A stretch of DNA of 64,000 nucleotides from Shewanella acanthi (GCF_019457475.1 NZ_CP080413.1:1798001-1862000); one strand, 5' to 3'. Positions 40,041 through 50,089 are shown, counted from the first letter of the stretch. Numbers and translations are program-made. Notes: generated by a model not told the origin, from the sequence alone.

Positions 40041-40844
40041 TTAGCGCTTTAAACCTTCGTTCAGTAAAGGACGCATGATTTTCACTAACTCAGAAGTTAC
40101 TTTAGGGGCACCGGCAACGATGTTACCTGAAATCAGGTAATTATGACCGCCAGTAAAGTCGGTAACAGTACCGCCTGCTTCACGGCAGATTAAGTCGCCT
40201 GCTGCAATGTCCCAAGGTTTTAAACCTAATTCGAAGAAACCGTCCATACGGCCAGCAGCAACGTAGGCTAAATCCAATGCTGCAGAACCCGCACGACGCA
40301 GATCAGAACATTGACCGAACACTTCACCGAAAATGGCTAAGTAGCTCTCAGTATGTTGACGAGACTTGAATGGGAAACCCGTACCGATAATGGTTGATGT
40401 CAGTTCGGTAACATTGGTCACACGGAGACGGAAATCGTTTAACTTAGCGCCTTTACCACGAACGGCGCTGAACAGTTCTTCACGTACAGGATCGTAAACA
40501 ACGGCAACTTCAGTTTTGCCTTTGTACTGTAGCGCGATAGAAACCGCGAAGTGGGGGATGCCTCTAACGAAGTTGTTAGTGCCATCCAGAGGATCAACTA
40601 TCCAGATATAATCTTTATTTTCACCGCGGTTTTCGCCTTTCTCTTCACCCACGATAGTGTGATCTGGGTAAGATTTGCGAATTTGGTAAATGATAGCCGC
40701 TTCTGCTTCCTTATCTACACTGGTAACAAAATCATTGATACCTTTTGGACTGACCTCAACACGGTCAAGTTCTGTATAGGCGCGCATAATAGTTTGGCCG
40801 GCCGCGCGGGCAGCGCGAACAGCAATCGTCAGCATCGGATGCAT
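40041..40844 (-). CDS. suhB: Inositol-1-monophosphatase family protein SuhB
   Basis: SuhB is a Mg2+-dependent inositol monophosphatase; in E. coli it also serves in rRNA transcription antitermination complexes. The 267-residue protein has the metal-site motifs VGEEKGEN, IWIVDPLDGTNNFVRGIPHFAVSIAL and the C-terminal KPWDIAAGDLICREAGGTVTDFTGG. Length and motifs are normal for SuhB. It is transcribed alone, divergent from trmJ, and its promoter is well formed. Confidence 0.95.
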   Translation of the reverse strand: MHPMLTIAVRAARAAGQTIMRAYTELDRVEVSPKGINDFVTSVDKEAEAAIIYQIRKSYPDHTIVGEEKGENRGENKDYIWIVDPLDGTNNFVRGIPHFAVSIALQYKGKTEVAVVYDPVREELFSAVRGKGAKLNDFRLRVTNVTELTSTIIGTGFPFKSRQHTESYLAIFGEVFGQCSDLRRAGSAALDLAYVAAGRMDGFFELGLKPWDIAAGDLICREAGGTVTDFTGGHNYLISGNIVAGAPKVTSELVKIMRPLLNEGLKR

Positions 40845-40888
40845 TGCAATCCCCTGGATGTTAAAGAACGTTAAAAATAGCGGGCGTA

Positions 40889-40917
40889 ATTATACTCGAA
40901 TCGCAGATTATATCAAA
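40889..40917 (-). promoter_or_regulatory. Promoter of suhB
   Basis: On the minus strand TTTGAT and TATAAT are separated by 17 bp. The predicted start near 40881 leaves a leader of about 37 bases. Confidence 0.6.
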
Positions 40918-40998
40918 TGCAGATTTTCATATAAGCATTCAGCGACGCCTGTGATAGTATTCACTCCCTGTGTTTTATGAATTAAATTAAGTCTTTTC

Positions 40999-41736
40999 AT
41001 GCTAAGTAATATTCGTGTGATTTTAGTGGGGACATCGCACCCCGGCAATATTGGCTCGACTGCCAGAGCGATGAAAACCATGGGGTTATCGACCCTTTAT
41101 CTGGCTGAGCCAAGATGTGAAGTTGATGGTCAATCCATTGCGTTGGCCGCAGGTGCCTCTGATATTTTAAAACATGTGGTCAAAGTTGACTCCTTAAGCG
41201 ATGCGATTGCCGATTGCAGTTTAGTGATTGCGACCAGTGCCCGTAGCCGTACCTTAGACTGGCCAATGCTGGATCCCCGTGAAGCCGGACAAAAATTAGT
41301 GACCGAAGGCTTAAAAGGCCCCGTTGCCATCGTATTTGGCCGTGAAAATCATGGGCTTTCCAATGAAGAGTTGCAGCAATGCACCTACCATGTGGCCATC
41401 CCTGCTAACCCTGAATACAGTTCGCTAAACCTTGCTCAGGCTGTGCAGATTATTTGTTATGAAACCCGCGTAGCCCATTTAGCGCAAACTGAGCAGCCAC
41501 AGGAAGTGGAAGAGTACCCATTAGCGACTGATTTAGAGCGTTTCTTCGTTCACTTAGAAAGCACGCTGTCTTCAACTGGATTTATCATTAAAAATCATCC
41601 AGGTCAGGTGATGACAAAACTGCGCCGCCTTTTCAGCCGAGCGCGTGTTGAAAGCCAAGAGATGAATATTCTGCGTGGTATTTTGACATCCGTTGACAAA
41701 ATAGTTGAAAAAGTCGTTGATAAAAAAGAACAATAG
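40999..41736 (+). CDS. trmJ: tRNA (cytidine/uridine-32-2'-O-)-methyltransferase TrmJ
   Basis: TrmJ methylates the 2'-OH of residue 32 in the anticodon loop of several tRNAs, using SAM. The 245-residue protein has the SPOUT-knot motifs: [21 protein letters not shown] at the N-terminus, [15 protein letters not shown] in motif 2 and [18 protein letters not shown] in motif 3. The C-terminal ~80 residues form the TrmJ dimerisation extension. It lies 45 bp upstream of cysE on the same strand; a trmJ-(cysE)-isc order is common in gammaproteobacteria. Confidence 0.95.
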   Translation: MLSNIRVILVGTSHPGNIGSTARAMKTMGLSTLYLAEPRCEVDGQSIALAAGASDILKHVVKVDSLSDAIADCSLVIATSARSRTLDWPMLDPREAGQKLVTEGLKGPVAIVFGRENHGLSNEELQQCTYHVAIPANPEYSSLNLAQAVQIICYETRVAHLAQTEQPQEVEEYPLATDLERFFVHLESTLSSTGFIIKNHPGQVMTKLRRLFSRARVESQEMNILRGILTSVDKIVEKVVDKKEQ

Positions 41737-41781
41737 CTAAATTCTGTTTAGTAAATTATTGGTCATTGCGAAGGATTGAAT

Positions 41782-42603
41782 ATGGGTGTGATTGCTAGGC
41801 TGAAAGAAGATATTGAGTCTATTTATCACCGCGATCCAGCGGCGCGAAACGCCTTTGAGATCCTGGTGAACTATCCTGGGATGCATGCCATTTGGCTTCA
41901 CCGGATAAGTCATAAGCTGTGGAAAGCTGATTGGCGTTTAACAGCCCGTTGTTTATCAACCTTTTCGCGCTGGTTAACTGGGGTAGAAATTCACCCTGGC
42001 GCGACCATTGGCGATCGTTTCTTTATCGACCATGGCATGGGCGTGGTTATCGGGGAAACCGCAGAAATTGGCGATGATTGTACGCTTTATCACGGTGTAA
42101 CCTTAGGGGGTACAACGTGGCAGGCGGGTAAGCGTCACCCAACATTATGCAATAACGTGGTTGTGGGAGCTGGGGCAAAAATCTTAGGTCCGATTACCAT
42201 GCACGATGGTGCGCGTGTCGGGTCAAATTCTGTTGTCGTAAAAGATGTGCCTAAAGACACCACGGTGGTTGGGATCCCTGGCCGCGTGGTGACAACGCCC
42301 TCACCACAGTCGAAGGAAAAAACCGAGCGCCGTACTGCGATGGCGAAAAAGTATGGCTTTGATGCCTATGCAGTTTCGCCGGATAACCCAGACCCTGTTG
42401 CGAATGCTATCGGTCAGATGCTGGATCATATGCACTTAATGGATTCTAAGGTGCAGGAAATGTGTCAGGCGATTCAACGAATGGGTGGTGATGTTTGCAC
42501 TGAGCGCTTACCCGAGCTTGATATCGGTGAGTTTAATGATGTTGAAAAAGCCGCTGCTGATAAACGCCAAAATGTGGATGATGGCTTTGAGCCTAAAATC
42601 TAG
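41782..42603 (+). CDS. cysE: Serine O-acetyltransferase
   Basis: CysE makes O-acetylserine from serine and acetyl-CoA, the first step of cysteine synthesis. The 273-residue protein has an N-terminal helical domain and a left-handed beta-helix of hexapeptide repeats (about 65-180): [47 protein letters not shown] and [15 protein letters not shown] 90-residue acidic C-terminal tail follows. ATG 41782 with AAGGA 6 bp upstream is chosen over TTG 41776. Its position just before the isc operon links cysteine supply to IscS, which uses cysteine as sulfur donor. Confidence 0.95.
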   Translation: MGVIARLKEDIESIYHRDPAARNAFEILVNYPGMHAIWLHRISHKLWKADWRLTARCLSTFSRWLTGVEIHPGATIGDRFFIDHGMGVVIGETAEIGDDCTLYHGVTLGGTTWQAGKRHPTLCNNVVVGAGAKILGPITMHDGARVGSNSVVVKDVPKDTTVVGIPGRVVTTPSPQSKEKTERRTAMAKKYGFDAYAVSPDNPDPVANAIGQMLDHMHLMDSKVQEMCQAIQRMGGDVCTERLPELDIGEFNDVEKAAADKRQNVDDGFEPKI

Positions 42604-42611
42604 CTAGTGAA

Positions 42612-42656
42612 AAGGAGTGGTCATTTGATTAATGTCCACTCCTTCTAGTGTTTTTT
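42612..42656 (+). terminator. Terminator of cysE
   Basis: AAGGAGTGG/CCACTCCTT outer stem with a nested CATT/AATG stem and a T run at 42651-42656. Confidence 0.75.
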
Positions 42657-42967
42657 GATAGAGACAATCGGTTAATTTCCCTATGAACATGCCAATTATG
42701 CCTAGCTTTTGAGCATCGTTGACATCGTTCATCTTCATTGATTACCAGATAGTGCGCTAGATCTCGATATAGATGGGATTTGGCCGATTAATTGCGGCAT
42801 TGGCATTGAATCTTAGGGCAGAAAAAGGTTAAATACCCCACCAAGATGAAAGGGTATTGTCAGGCGAAGTAAGGCAATACTTGAGCAAATCAGTAGGATT
42901 TATAGTTGACCATTTTACTCGGGTATGATGAAATAACCACATACCTGTTTGGGAGCATTTGGTAGTT
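42657..42967. other. cysE-iscR intergenic region
   Basis: This ~310-bp stretch holds the iscR promoter and operator near its 3' end. The first 240 bp show no ORF, hairpin or repeat that I can support. Confidence 0.5.
42902..42926 (+). promoter_or_regulatory. IscR type 1 operator
   Basis: The 25-bp site begins ATAGTTGACC and ends CTCGGGTAT. It closely matches the [2Fe-2S]-IscR type 1 site of the E. coli iscR promoter and contains the likely -35 TTGACC. It lies 41 bp before the iscR ATG and implies autorepression of the isc operon when Fe-S clusters are sufficient. Confidence 0.82.
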
Positions 42968-43429
42968 ATGAAACTTACATCTAAAGGTCGTTATGCAGTA
43001 ACCGCAATGCTCGATGTGGCTATCCACTCGGCTTCGGGACCGGTTCCCTTAGCGGATATCTCTGAAAGACAAGGGATTTCGCTTTCCTATCTGGAACAAC
43101 TCTTCGCAAAGTTAAGAAAGCACGGCCTCGTTGCTAGTGTGCGTGGTCCAGGTGGTGGTTACCGCTTAGGGCTCGAAGCTAATGATATTTCAGTTGGCAT
43201 GGTCGTTCATGCCGTAGACGAGTCTGTTGATGCGACTCGTTGCCAAGGATTAGGTAATTGCCAGAGTGGAACTCGCTGCTTAACGCACTCGCTATGGGGC
43301 GACTTAAGCAAACAAATTTCTGATTTTTTAGACGGTATCAGTCTTGCGGGCTTAATGCAGAAACGAGATGTGCAATTTATCTCGCTGAAGCAAGACTCAA
43401 TGCAAAAGGAACAAAGAGTCAGCTTATAA
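42968..43429 (+). CDS. iscR: Fe-S cluster-responsive regulator IscR
   Basis: IscR is an Rrf2-family repressor that senses Fe-S status by carrying a [2Fe-2S] cluster. The 153-residue protein starts [21 protein letters not shown], nearly identical to the E. coli N-terminus. The winged helix ([25 protein letters not shown]) is conserved, and the cluster ligands Cys92, Cys98, Cys104 and His107 are all present ([17 protein letters not shown]). ATG 42968 is favoured over TTG 42959. It is first in the isc operon, 79 bp before iscS. Confidence 0.97.
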   Translation: MKLTSKGRYAVTAMLDVAIHSASGPVPLADISERQGISLSYLEQLFAKLRKHGLVASVRGPGGGYRLGLEANDISVGMVVHAVDESVDATRCQGLGNCQSGTRCLTHSLWGDLSKQISDFLDGISLAGLMQKRDVQFISLKQDSMQKEQRVSL

Positions 43430-43508
43430 GCTCTTTGTTATACGATAAAATTTATTATTTGTACGTTGTATGTAGCCTCGGCAGAGACTGCGAAGTACGG
43501 AGTGTGTT

Positions 43509-44723
43509 ATGAAGCTTCCTATCTATTTAGATTATGCCGCCACCACGCCTGTTGACCCACGTGTCGCAGATAAGATGTTCCAATACATGACGATGGACGG
43601 CATCTTTGGTAACCCTGCGTCACGTTCTCACCGTTACGGTTGGCAGGCTGAAGAAGCCGTCGATGTGGCCCGTAGCCAAGTGGCAGAGCTTATCAATGCA
43701 GATCACCGTGAAATCGTGTTTACTTCTGGCGCGACCGAGTCAAACAACCTAGCAATCAAAGGTGTAGCGCATTTCTACAATAAGAAAGGCAAGCACATCA
43801 TCACCAGCAAAACCGAACATAAAGCGGTTCTCGACACCTGTCGCCAACTTGAGCGTGAAGGTTTTGAAGTCACTTATTTAGAGCCAGAATCAAACGGCAT
43901 TATTCCGATGGAACGTTTAGAAGCGGCGATGCGTGATGACACAATCCTTGTGAGCATTATGCATGTGAACAACGAAATCGGTGTGATCCATGATGTGGAC
44001 GCTATCGGTGAGTTATGCCGTTCTAAAGGTATTATCTTCCATATGGATGCTGCCCAAAGCGCGGGTAAATTACCTATCGACGTGCAAACTACTAAGGTTG
44101 ACTTGATTTCTATCTCTGGCCACAAAATGTATGGCCCTAAAGGCATCGGTGCCCTGTATGTTCGCCGTAAACCGCGTATCCGCCTCGAGTCGCAAATGCA
44201 CGGTGGTGGTCATGAGCGTGGTATGCGCAGTGGTACGTTGCCGACTCACCAAATCGTGGGTTTAGGTGAAGCTGCTGCGATTGCAAAGGCTGACATGGAA
44301 ACCGATAACGCACGTATCGCTCAGCTACGTGACAAGTTATGGAATGGCATCAAACACATCGAAGAGACCTACGTGAATGGTGACATGACTCATCGTGTGA
44401 GCGGTAGCCTCAACGTTAGCTTCAACTATGTTGAAGGTGAGTCTCTGATGATGGCATTAAAAGATTTAGCGGTTTCATCGGGCTCTGCCTGTACTTCAGC
44501 CAGTCTTGAGCCTAGCTACGTATTACGTGCATTAGGTCTGAATGATGAAATGGCACATAGCTCAATCCGTTTCTCAATCGGCCGTTTCACGACAGAAGAA
44601 GAAATCGATCACGCTATCGAAACTATTACACAATCTATTGATAAATTAAGAGAAATGTCTCCATTGTGGGAGATGTTCAAAGATGGCATCGACCTGAATC
44701 AGGTTCAATGGGCCCATCATTAA
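43509..44723 (+). CDS. iscS: Cysteine desulfurase IscS
   Basis: IscS is a PLP enzyme that takes sulfur from cysteine as an enzyme-bound persulfide and passes it to IscU, TusA and others. The 404-residue protein has the PLP lysine Lys206 in [12 protein letters not shown] and the persulfide cysteine Cys328 in [21 protein letters not shown]. Length and numbering equal E. coli IscS. A GGAG-type ribosome binding site precedes ATG 43509. It is followed by iscU after 36 bp. Confidence 0.98.
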   Translation: MKLPIYLDYAATTPVDPRVADKMFQYMTMDGIFGNPASRSHRYGWQAEEAVDVARSQVAELINADHREIVFTSGATESNNLAIKGVAHFYNKKGKHIITSKTEHKAVLDTCRQLEREGFEVTYLEPESNGIIPMERLEAAMRDDTILVSIMHVNNEIGVIHDVDAIGELCRSKGIIFHMDAAQSAGKLPIDVQTTKVDLISISGHKMYGPKGIGALYVRRKPRIRLESQMHGGGHERGMRSGTLPTHQIVGLGEAAAIAKADMETDNARIAQLRDKLWNGIKHIEETYVNGDMTHRVSGSLNVSFNYVEGESLMMALKDLAVSSGSACTSASLEPSYVLRALGLNDEMAHSSIRFSIGRFTTEEEIDHAIETITQSIDKLREMSPLWEMFKDGIDLNQVQWAHH

Positions 44724-44759
44724 TCAACCATTTTCAATAGATAATTTTGGAGCAGTACC

Positions 44760-45143
44760 ATGGCTTACAGTGAAAAAGTAATTGATCATTACGAGAACCC
44801 ACGCAACGTTGGTTCTTTCGATAAAAACGACCCTTCAGTAGTGACCGGTATGGTGGGTGCACCCGCCTGTGGCGACGTGATGAAGTTACAGCTGAAAATC
44901 GGTGCAGACGGCATCATCGAAGACGCTAAATTCAAAACCTACGGTTGTGGTAGTGCCATCGCATCAAGCTCACTAGTGACTGAGTGGGTGAAGGGTAAAA
45001 CCATCGAACAAGCAGCGGCTATCAAGAACACCGATATCGCTGAAGAATTAGCCTTGCCACCGGTGAAAATCCACTGCTCAATCCTAGCAGAAGATGCCAT
45101 TAAAGCAGCTATTGACGAGTACAAAGCCAAGCAAGCTAAGTAA
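44760..45143 (+). CDS. iscU: Fe-S cluster scaffold IscU
   Basis: Scaffold on which Fe-S clusters are built and from which HscBA releases them. The 127-residue protein has the three ligand cysteines Cys37 (APACGDVM), Cys63 (YGCGSA) and Cys106 (HCSILAEDA). The LPPVK motif recognised by HscA stands just before Cys106. Length is typical. It is followed 14 bp later by iscA. Confidence 0.98.
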   Translation: MAYSEKVIDHYENPRNVGSFDKNDPSVVTGMVGAPACGDVMKLQLKIGADGIIEDAKFKTYGCGSAIASSSLVTEWVKGKTIEQAAAIKNTDIAEELALPPVKIHCSILAEDAIKAAIDEYKAKQAK

Positions 45144-45157
45144 CATCTGGAGTTAAG

Positions 45158-45481
45158 ATGGCGATTACAATGACCCCAGCGGCAACTGAACGCGTCAGAT
45201 CATTCTTAGCAAATCGAGGCAAGGGCATTGGCCTTCGCCTCGGTCTTAAGACGTCTGGTTGTTCTGGTATGGCTTATGTGCTTGAGTTTGTTGATGTCCT
45301 AAACGATGACGATGAAGTCTATGAGATCGACGGTGTAAACATCATCATCGATGCAAAGAGCTTTATCTATCTCCAAGGTATCGAGCTGGATTTTGTTAAA
45401 GAGGGCCTGAATGAAGGTTTCCAATTTAACAATCCTAACGCAAAAGGTGAGTGCGGTTGCGGTGAGAGTTTCACCGTCTAA
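45158..45481 (+). CDS. iscA: A-type Fe-S carrier IscA
   Basis: IscA carries assembled clusters or iron to targets. The 107-residue protein has Cys35 in [10 protein letters not shown] and the C-terminal pair Cys99/Cys101 in GECGCGESF. Length and ligands are normal. It sits between iscU and hscB with 14-16 bp spacers, as in E. coli. Confidence 0.97.
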   Translation: MAITMTPAATERVRSFLANRGKGIGLRLGLKTSGCSGMAYVLEFVDVLNDDDEVYEIDGVNIIIDAKSFIYLQGIELDFVKEGLNEGFQFNNPNAKGECGCGESFTV

Positions 45482-45496
45482 TTGCCGAAGTGACGC

Positions 45497-46021
45497 ATGA
45501 ATTATTTCGAGCTGTTTAAGTTTCCCCCTGCCTTCGATATTGACACCGCAGTGCTTGCAGAACGCTACCGCGAACTGCAACGTGCGGTTCACCCCGATAA
45601 ATTTGCCAATGACACTGAGCAACAGCGTTTGTTATCGGTTCAGCGTACCGCTCAGGTCAATGACGGATATCAAACCTTAAAGGATCCCATTCGCCGAGCC
45701 GAGCATATGCTAGCACTGCGTGGTATCGATTTAAGTCACGAGACTACCACGGTTAAAGACACTGCATTTTTAATGCAGCAGATGGAATGGCGCGAAGCCC
45801 TTGAAGATATCCGTCATAGTGACTCTCCTCAAGAGAGCATCGATGAGCTTTATGATTCCTTTGCCGATTTCCGGGCTAAGTTGACCAAACTTCTGACCGC
45901 CCAATTAAGCAGTGGCACAAATGAAGATGCCTTGTTAGCGGCAGATCAAGTACGCAAGCTAAAATTTATGGCAAAATTACACGATGAGCTGACGCGTGTC
46001 GAAGACGCTCTGTTAGATTAA
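45497..46021 (+). CDS. hscB: Fe-S co-chaperone HscB
   Basis: J-domain protein that brings IscU to HscA and stimulates its ATPase. The 174-residue protein has an N-terminal J domain with His32-Pro33-Asp34 ([10 protein letters not shown]) and a C-terminal three-helix IscU-binding domain (about 85-170). The tail runs to EDALLD. A 64-bp gap with an 8-bp hairpin separates it from hscA, wider than the other gaps inside the operon. Confidence 0.96.
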   Translation: MNYFELFKFPPAFDIDTAVLAERYRELQRAVHPDKFANDTEQQRLLSVQRTAQVNDGYQTLKDPIRRAEHMLALRGIDLSHETTTVKDTAFLMQQMEWREALEDIRHSDSPQESIDELYDSFADFRAKLTKLLTAQLSSGTNEDALLAADQVRKLKFMAKLHDELTRVEDALLD

Positions 46022-46042
46022 TTTTCCCGTTGCAGTTATTTA

Positions 46043-46066
46043 GCCAACTCTTTGGCTTGAGTTGGC
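46043..46066 (+). other. Hairpin between hscB and hscA
   Basis: GCCAACTC/GAGTTGGC with an 8-base loop (a second pairing AGCCAA/TTGGCT overlaps it), no T tract, 20 bp before the hscA start. Confidence 0.55.
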
Positions 46067-46085
46067 CCTATCAAGTTGGATAAAT

Positions 46086-47948
46086 ATGGCCCTTTTGCAG
46101 ATTGCTGAGCCCGGACAAAGCGCCGCGCCGCACCAACATAGACTTGCCGTAGGTATCGATTTAGGTACTACTAACTCCCTCGTCGCCGCTGTGCGCAGTG
46201 GCGTGACCTCCACTTTGCCCGATGAGCAGGGTGAACATTCATTGCCATCGATTGTGCGTTATACCGCTGACAGCATTGAAGTGGGCAATGTGGCGGCCTT
46301 GAGTTCGGCTATCGATCCACAAAATACCATCGTTTCAGTTAAGCGTTTCATGGGCCGCAGCCTTGCTGACGTTCAGTCAGGCGAGCAATCTTTCCCGTAT
46401 CAGTTTGAAGCCAGTGAAAATGGTTTGCCACTGTTTGTCACCCCGCAGGGGCAAGTCAATCCGGTGCAAGTGTCTGCCGAAATTCTGCGTCCGCTTATTG
46501 AACGTGCTGAAAAAACATTAGGTGGCGACTTACAGGGCGTGGTGATTACGGTACCTGCGTATTTTGATGATGCGCAGCGTCAGGGTACTAAGGATGCAGC
46601 TGCATTACTTGGTGTTAAAGTGCTGCGCCTCTTAAACGAGCCGACTGCAGCGGCTATTGCCTATGGGTTAGACACTAAGCAAGAGGGGGTGATTGCCATT
46701 TACGATTTAGGTGGTGGCACCTTCGATATTTCTATTTTGCGTTTAAACCGCGGAGTCTTTGAAGTGTTAGCCACGGGCGGTGATTCGGCCTTAGGTGGCG
46801 ATGACTTCGATCATCTATTACAGGCGCATTTGCAGCAAAAATGGCAATTAGCCGATGTGGATGCCCAAACTGCTCGCAAGTTACTGATCGAAGCGCGCCG
46901 CGTAAAAGAAGCCTTAACAGATGCGAGTGAAACGCAGGCGCGTATCACACTTGCCGATGGTACAGTGTTGACGCATGCGGTCACAAAGGCCGAGTTTAAT
47001 GAATTAATCGCGGCACTGGTCAAGAAAACCATTGCCAGCTGTCGCCGTACCCTGCGTGATGCGGGTGTAAGCTCTGATGAAGTCCTCGAAACTGTCATGG
47101 TAGGTGGTTCTACTCGTGTGCCGTTAGTGCGTGAACAGGTTGAAGCCTTCTTTGGTAAGGCGCCATTAACCTCAATCGATCCAGACCGTGTGGTTGCAAT
47201 TGGTGCGGCTATCCAAGCCGATATTTTGGTCGGTAATAAGCCCGAATCTGAATTATTACTGCTCGATGTGATCCCACTTTCCTTAGGGATCGAAACCATG
47301 GGCGGTTTGGTTGAGAAGGTTGTTTCTCGCAATACCACGATCCCTGTGGCCCGCGCCCAAGAATTTACCACTTTCAAAGATGGTCAAACGGCGATGGCCT
47401 TTCACGTTGTGCAGGGTGAACGTGAATTAGTGGACGATTGCCGCTCGCTTGCACGCTTTACGTTAAAAGGTATTCCGCCTTTAGCGGCAGGTGCTGCGCA
47501 TATTCGCGTGACCTTCCAAGTGGATGCCGACGGTCTTTTGAGCGTGACCGCGATGGAGAAATCCACTGGCGTGCAATCAAGCATTCAAGTGAAGCCGTCA
47601 TTTGGTTTATCGGATACCGAAATCGCAACTATGCTGAAGGATTCGATGAAACATGCCAAGGATGATATTACCCGTCGTATGCTTGCTGAGCAGCAAGTTG
47701 AAGCGGCGAGGGTACTTGAGTCATTAAATGCGGCACTTACAAAAGATGGCGAGTTACTGACAAGTAATGAGCGTGCGCAAATTGAGGTCCATATGGCCGC
47801 GCTTGCACAAACCGCGAGCGGCGATGATGCCGATGCAATTAAAAAGGCGATTGAAGTCCTTGATGAACAAACTCAGGATTTCGCCGCTAAACGTATGGAC
47901 AATTCTATTCGAGTGGCCTTTAAGGGTCAGTCAATCGACAACATATAG
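46086..47948 (+). CDS. hscA: Fe-S chaperone HscA (Hsp70 family)
   Basis: Specialised Hsp70 that drives cluster transfer from IscU in an ATP cycle. The 620-residue protein starts [34 protein letters not shown], near-identical to E. coli HscA. It has the Hsp70 signatures IAYDLGGG-like [15 protein letters not shown] and [16 protein letters not shown]. The substrate domain begins near residue 390. ATG 46086 is chosen by this match; its ribosome binding site is weak and it follows a hairpin. Confidence 0.97.
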   Translation: MALLQIAEPGQSAAPHQHRLAVGIDLGTTNSLVAAVRSGVTSTLPDEQGEHSLPSIVRYTADSIEVGNVAALSSAIDPQNTIVSVKRFMGRSLADVQSGEQSFPYQFEASENGLPLFVTPQGQVNPVQVSAEILRPLIERAEKTLGGDLQGVVITVPAYFDDAQRQGTKDAAALLGVKVLRLLNEPTAAAIAYGLDTKQEGVIAIYDLGGGTFDISILRLNRGVFEVLATGGDSALGGDDFDHLLQAHLQQKWQLADVDAQTARKLLIEARRVKEALTDASETQARITLADGTVLTHAVTKAEFNELIAALVKKTIASCRRTLRDAGVSSDEVLETVMVGGSTRVPLVREQVEAFFGKAPLTSIDPDRVVAIGAAIQADILVGNKPESELLLLDVIPLSLGIETMGGLVEKVVSRNTTIPVARAQEFTTFKDGQTAMAFHVVQGERELVDDCRSLARFTLKGIPPLAAGAAHIRVTFQVDADGLLSVTAMEKSTGVQSSIQVKPSFGLSDTEIATMLKDSMKHAKDDITRRMLAEQQVEAARVLESLNAALTKDGELLTSNERAQIEVHMAALAQTASGDDADAIKKAIEVLDEQTQDFAAKRMDNSIRVAFKGQSIDNI

Positions 47949-47956
47949 GTGATGTG

Positions 47957-48292
47957 ATGCCCCAGTTAGTCTTTCTTCCCCACGCGGAATTATGTCCAGA
48001 TGGCGCCGTGTTGGAAGCCAAGGTTGGTGAAACCATTCTCGATGTCGCGCTGCGTAACGGTATCGATATTGAGCATGCCTGTGAAAAATCCTGTGCATGT
48101 ACCACTTGCCACTGTATCGTGCGCGAAGGTTTTGACGAGTTAGAACCAAGCGATGAACTCGAAGATGACATGCTCGATAAGGCATGGGGTCTTGAGCCTG
48201 AGAGCCGTCTGTCGTGCCAGGCTAAAGTAGTGGATTGCGATCTCGTGATTGAGATCCCTAAATACACAGTGAATATGGTAAGCGAAGGCTAA
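47957..48292 (+). CDS. fdx: Isc-type [2Fe-2S] ferredoxin
   Basis: Adrenodoxin-like ferredoxin that supplies electrons to cluster assembly. The 111-residue protein has ligand cysteines in EHACEKSCACTTCHCIVREGF and a fourth in ESRLSCQAKV, with the C-terminal hydrophobic strand LVIEIPKYTVN. ATG 47957 with AGGTG 5 bp upstream is favoured over the in-frame GTG 47954. It is last in the isc operon; a terminator follows 24 bp later, before rimK. Confidence 0.97.
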   Translation: MPQLVFLPHAELCPDGAVLEAKVGETILDVALRNGIDIEHACEKSCACTTCHCIVREGFDELEPSDELEDDMLDKAWGLEPESRLSCQAKVVDCDLVIEIPKYTVNMVSEG

Positions 48293-48316
48293 TTGATTTA
48301 CGCTTGCTATATCACC

Positions 48317-48343
48317 AAAAACCAGTCCTCGTGACTGGTTTTT
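48317..48343 (+). terminator. Terminator of the isc operon
   Basis: AAAAACCAGTC/GACTGGTTTTT, an 11-bp perfect stem with a CTCGT loop. It separates fdx from rimK and so from the displaced iscX. Confidence 0.88.
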
Positions 48344-48386
48344 GATTTCTGGCGCATAGCAAATATCCAAGTGCTATTCGCCGCGA

Positions 48387-48414
48387 TTGATTTATCCCTT
48401 ATCCGGCGTATTAT
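48387..48414 (+). promoter_or_regulatory. Promoter of rimK
   Basis: TTGATT, 16-bp spacer, TATTAT. It follows the isc terminator, giving rimK independent transcription. Confidence 0.55.
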
Positions 48415-48448
48415 GCGCTCAAAATGAAAATGGTTGTCGGAGACCAAA

Positions 48449-49348
48449 ATGAGAATCGCGATCCTATCGCAAGGGCCAGAGCTGTATTCAACTAAGCGAA
48501 TCGTTGAGGCTGCGACATTACGTGGTCACGAAGTACAAGTGATCAACCCGCTAGAATGCTACATGAACATCAATATGCGTCAGTCGAGCATTCATATTGG
48601 CGGTGAAGAATTACCGGCATTCGATGCGGTTATACCGCGTATCGGCGCATCGATTACTTTTTATGGCTCAGCGGTGCTACGTCAATTCGAAATGATGGGC
48701 GTGTATGCGCTCAATGATTCTGTCGGCATTTCCCGCTCCCGCGATAAACTGCGCTCGATGCAGTTAATGTCTCGCCGCGGTATTGGTTTACCTATTACCG
48801 GTTTTGCCAATAAACCGAGCGATATACCCGATTTGATTGATATGGTCGGCGGCGCGCCGCTAGTGATTAAACTGCTTGAGGGCACCCAGGGGATTGGTGT
48901 AGTGCTGGCTGAAACCCGCAAAGCGGCCGAAAGCGTGATTGAAGCCTTTATGGGGCTTAAAGCCAACATCATGGTGCAGGAATACATTAAAGAAGCCAAT
49001 GGTGCGGACATTCGCTGTTTTGTGCTCGGTGATAAGGTGATTGCTGCGATGAAACGCCAAGCAATGCCGGGTGAGTTTCGCTCTAACCTCCACCGCGGCG
49101 GTACGGCGAGTTTGGTCAAACTCACGCCAGAGGAGCGCTCAGTTGCCATTCGCGCTGCGAAAACCATGGGTTTAAATGTGGCGGGTGTGGATTTACTGCG
49201 CTCAAACCATGGCCCTGTGGTGATGGAAGTCAACTCTTCGCCAGGTCTTGAGGGCATTGAAGGGGCAACCGCTAAGGATGTGGCGGGTGCGATTATCGAG
49301 TTCGTCGAGAAAAATGCCGCCAAGGCGAAAAAGGTCATTCAGGCTTAA
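48449..49348 (+). CDS. rimK: RimK-type alpha-L-glutamate ligase
   Basis: RimK adds glutamate residues to the C-terminus of ribosomal protein S6. The 299-residue ATP-grasp protein starts [22 protein letters not shown] and has [20 protein letters not shown] (nucleotide-binding lid), [28 protein letters not shown] and [17 protein letters not shown] (metal site). Length matches E. coli RimK (300). GGAG lies 7 bp before ATG 48449. It lies between fdx and iscX, interrupting the usual fdx-iscX pair. Confidence 0.95.
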   Translation: MRIAILSQGPELYSTKRIVEAATLRGHEVQVINPLECYMNINMRQSSIHIGGEELPAFDAVIPRIGASITFYGSAVLRQFEMMGVYALNDSVGISRSRDKLRSMQLMSRRGIGLPITGFANKPSDIPDLIDMVGGAPLVIKLLEGTQGIGVVLAETRKAAESVIEAFMGLKANIMVQEYIKEANGADIRCFVLGDKVIAAMKRQAMPGEFRSNLHRGGTASLVKLTPEERSVAIRAAKTMGLNVAGVDLLRSNHGPVVMEVNSSPGLEGIEGATAKDVAGAIIEFVEKNAAKAKKVIQA

Positions 49349-49471
49349 ACTTTCCTAGGACTGATACTTCAGTGACTGAGTTATCATTATTGGCGGTGCC
49401 TAAACGCATCGCCAGTAATGGACTAAACTCTATTCATTTGATGCAGTTGATTGTCCTTAAAGGGGATGGTA

Positions 49472-49669
49472 ATGACGCTTAAGTGGATAGATTCCTTAGA
49501 TATTGCCCTAGAGCTGTTAGAAGAACACTCAGATGTGGATCCCCACAAGCTGCATTTTACCGAACTCTACGAATGGGTGTTGGCGTTGGAGGATTTTGAC
49601 GATGATCCTAAACACTGTAATGAGCGGATTTTAGAAGCGATTCAGCAATGCTGGATTGAAGAAAAATAA
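49472..49669 (+). CDS. iscX: IscX (YfhJ), Fe-S assembly regulator
   Basis: IscX is a small acidic protein that binds IscS and iron and tunes cluster assembly. The 65-residue protein has LKWIDSLDIALELLEEH at the N-terminus and the hallmark LEDFDDDP followed by ILEAIQQCWIEE. The start is ATG 49472 with AGGGG 6 bp upstream. In E. coli iscX directly follows fdx as the last isc gene; here it is 1.2 kb away, behind a terminator and rimK, so it is probably not part of the IscR-controlled transcript. Confidence 0.94.
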   Translation: MTLKWIDSLDIALELLEEHSDVDPHKLHFTELYEWVLALEDFDDDPKHCNERILEAIQQCWIEEK

Positions 49670-49711
49670 ACTGAAACAGTTATCTATCACCTTATCTTTG
49701 ATGTCAAATTC

Positions 49712-49727
49712 TGTGATAATCATCACA
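49712..49727 (+). promoter_or_regulatory. CRP-type binding site
   Basis: TGTGATAATCATCACA is a perfect TGTGA-N6-TCACA palindrome, centred 50 bp upstream of an FNR-type site and 145 bp from the start codon of the microprotein gene. Confidence 0.72.
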
Positions 49728-49762
49728 TTTTAACCCGCTTTCTTGGGGATTGATGTTGTTAG

Positions 49763-49776
49763 TTGATCCTTATCAA
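49763..49776 (+). promoter_or_regulatory. FNR/EtrA-type binding site
   Basis: TTGATCCTTATCAA fits the TTGAT-N4-ATCAA consensus exactly. A class II position (-41.5) would place the transcription start near 49811 with TTATTC/TATTCA as -10, giving a ~55-base leader. Confidence 0.72.
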
Positions 49777-49864
49777 TTCCCCCATACTCAATTCACGTAC
49801 CTTGTTATTCAGTCTTTAAGCATTTACGGGCTTAATGTTATTCACAGTATGCAAGGACGTTGCC

Positions 49865-50032
49865 ATGAAACTTTTGTTTGCGCTAATGAGTTGCTTATTA
49901 CCCTCACTCGTCTGGGCACATTCTGGACACGGCGGTGTGGGATTATTCCATCATTTGTTAGATTTTGCCCCAGCTATGGTTTTAGTGTTACTGGTTGTTT
50001 GGGTAGGGATTTGGGCCAAAAACAAAAAATAA
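49865..50032 (+). CDS. 55-residue His-rich membrane microprotein
   Basis: I do not recognise a named family. The 55-residue protein starts with a signal-like segment (KLLFALMSCLLPSLVWA, possible cleavage after Ala18). A short His/Gly stretch follows, HSGHGGVGLFHH, with His19, 22, 29 and 30. One membrane helix (about 36-50, PAMVLVLLVVWVGIWA) and a basic KNKK tail end it. AAGGA lies 7 bp before ATG 49865. The His cluster near the outer membrane face could bind a metal or haem. Upstream FNR- and CRP-type sites suggest induction under anaerobic conditions. A terminator follows, so it is a single-gene unit. Confidence 0.72.
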   Translation: MKLLFALMSCLLPSLVWAHSGHGGVGLFHHLLDFAPAMVLVLLVVWVGIWAKNKK

Positions 50033-50089
50033 ACCCAAGACATTCCACCTAGCGGTGTGCTCGCTCAAGGTGGATTAATCAAATTGATT

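Noticed and set aside
49750-50052. 100-codon frame overlapping the microprotein gene
   Set aside because: It runs through the regulatory region in a different frame, with no ribosome binding site; the 55-residue frame has one and a membrane-protein composition.
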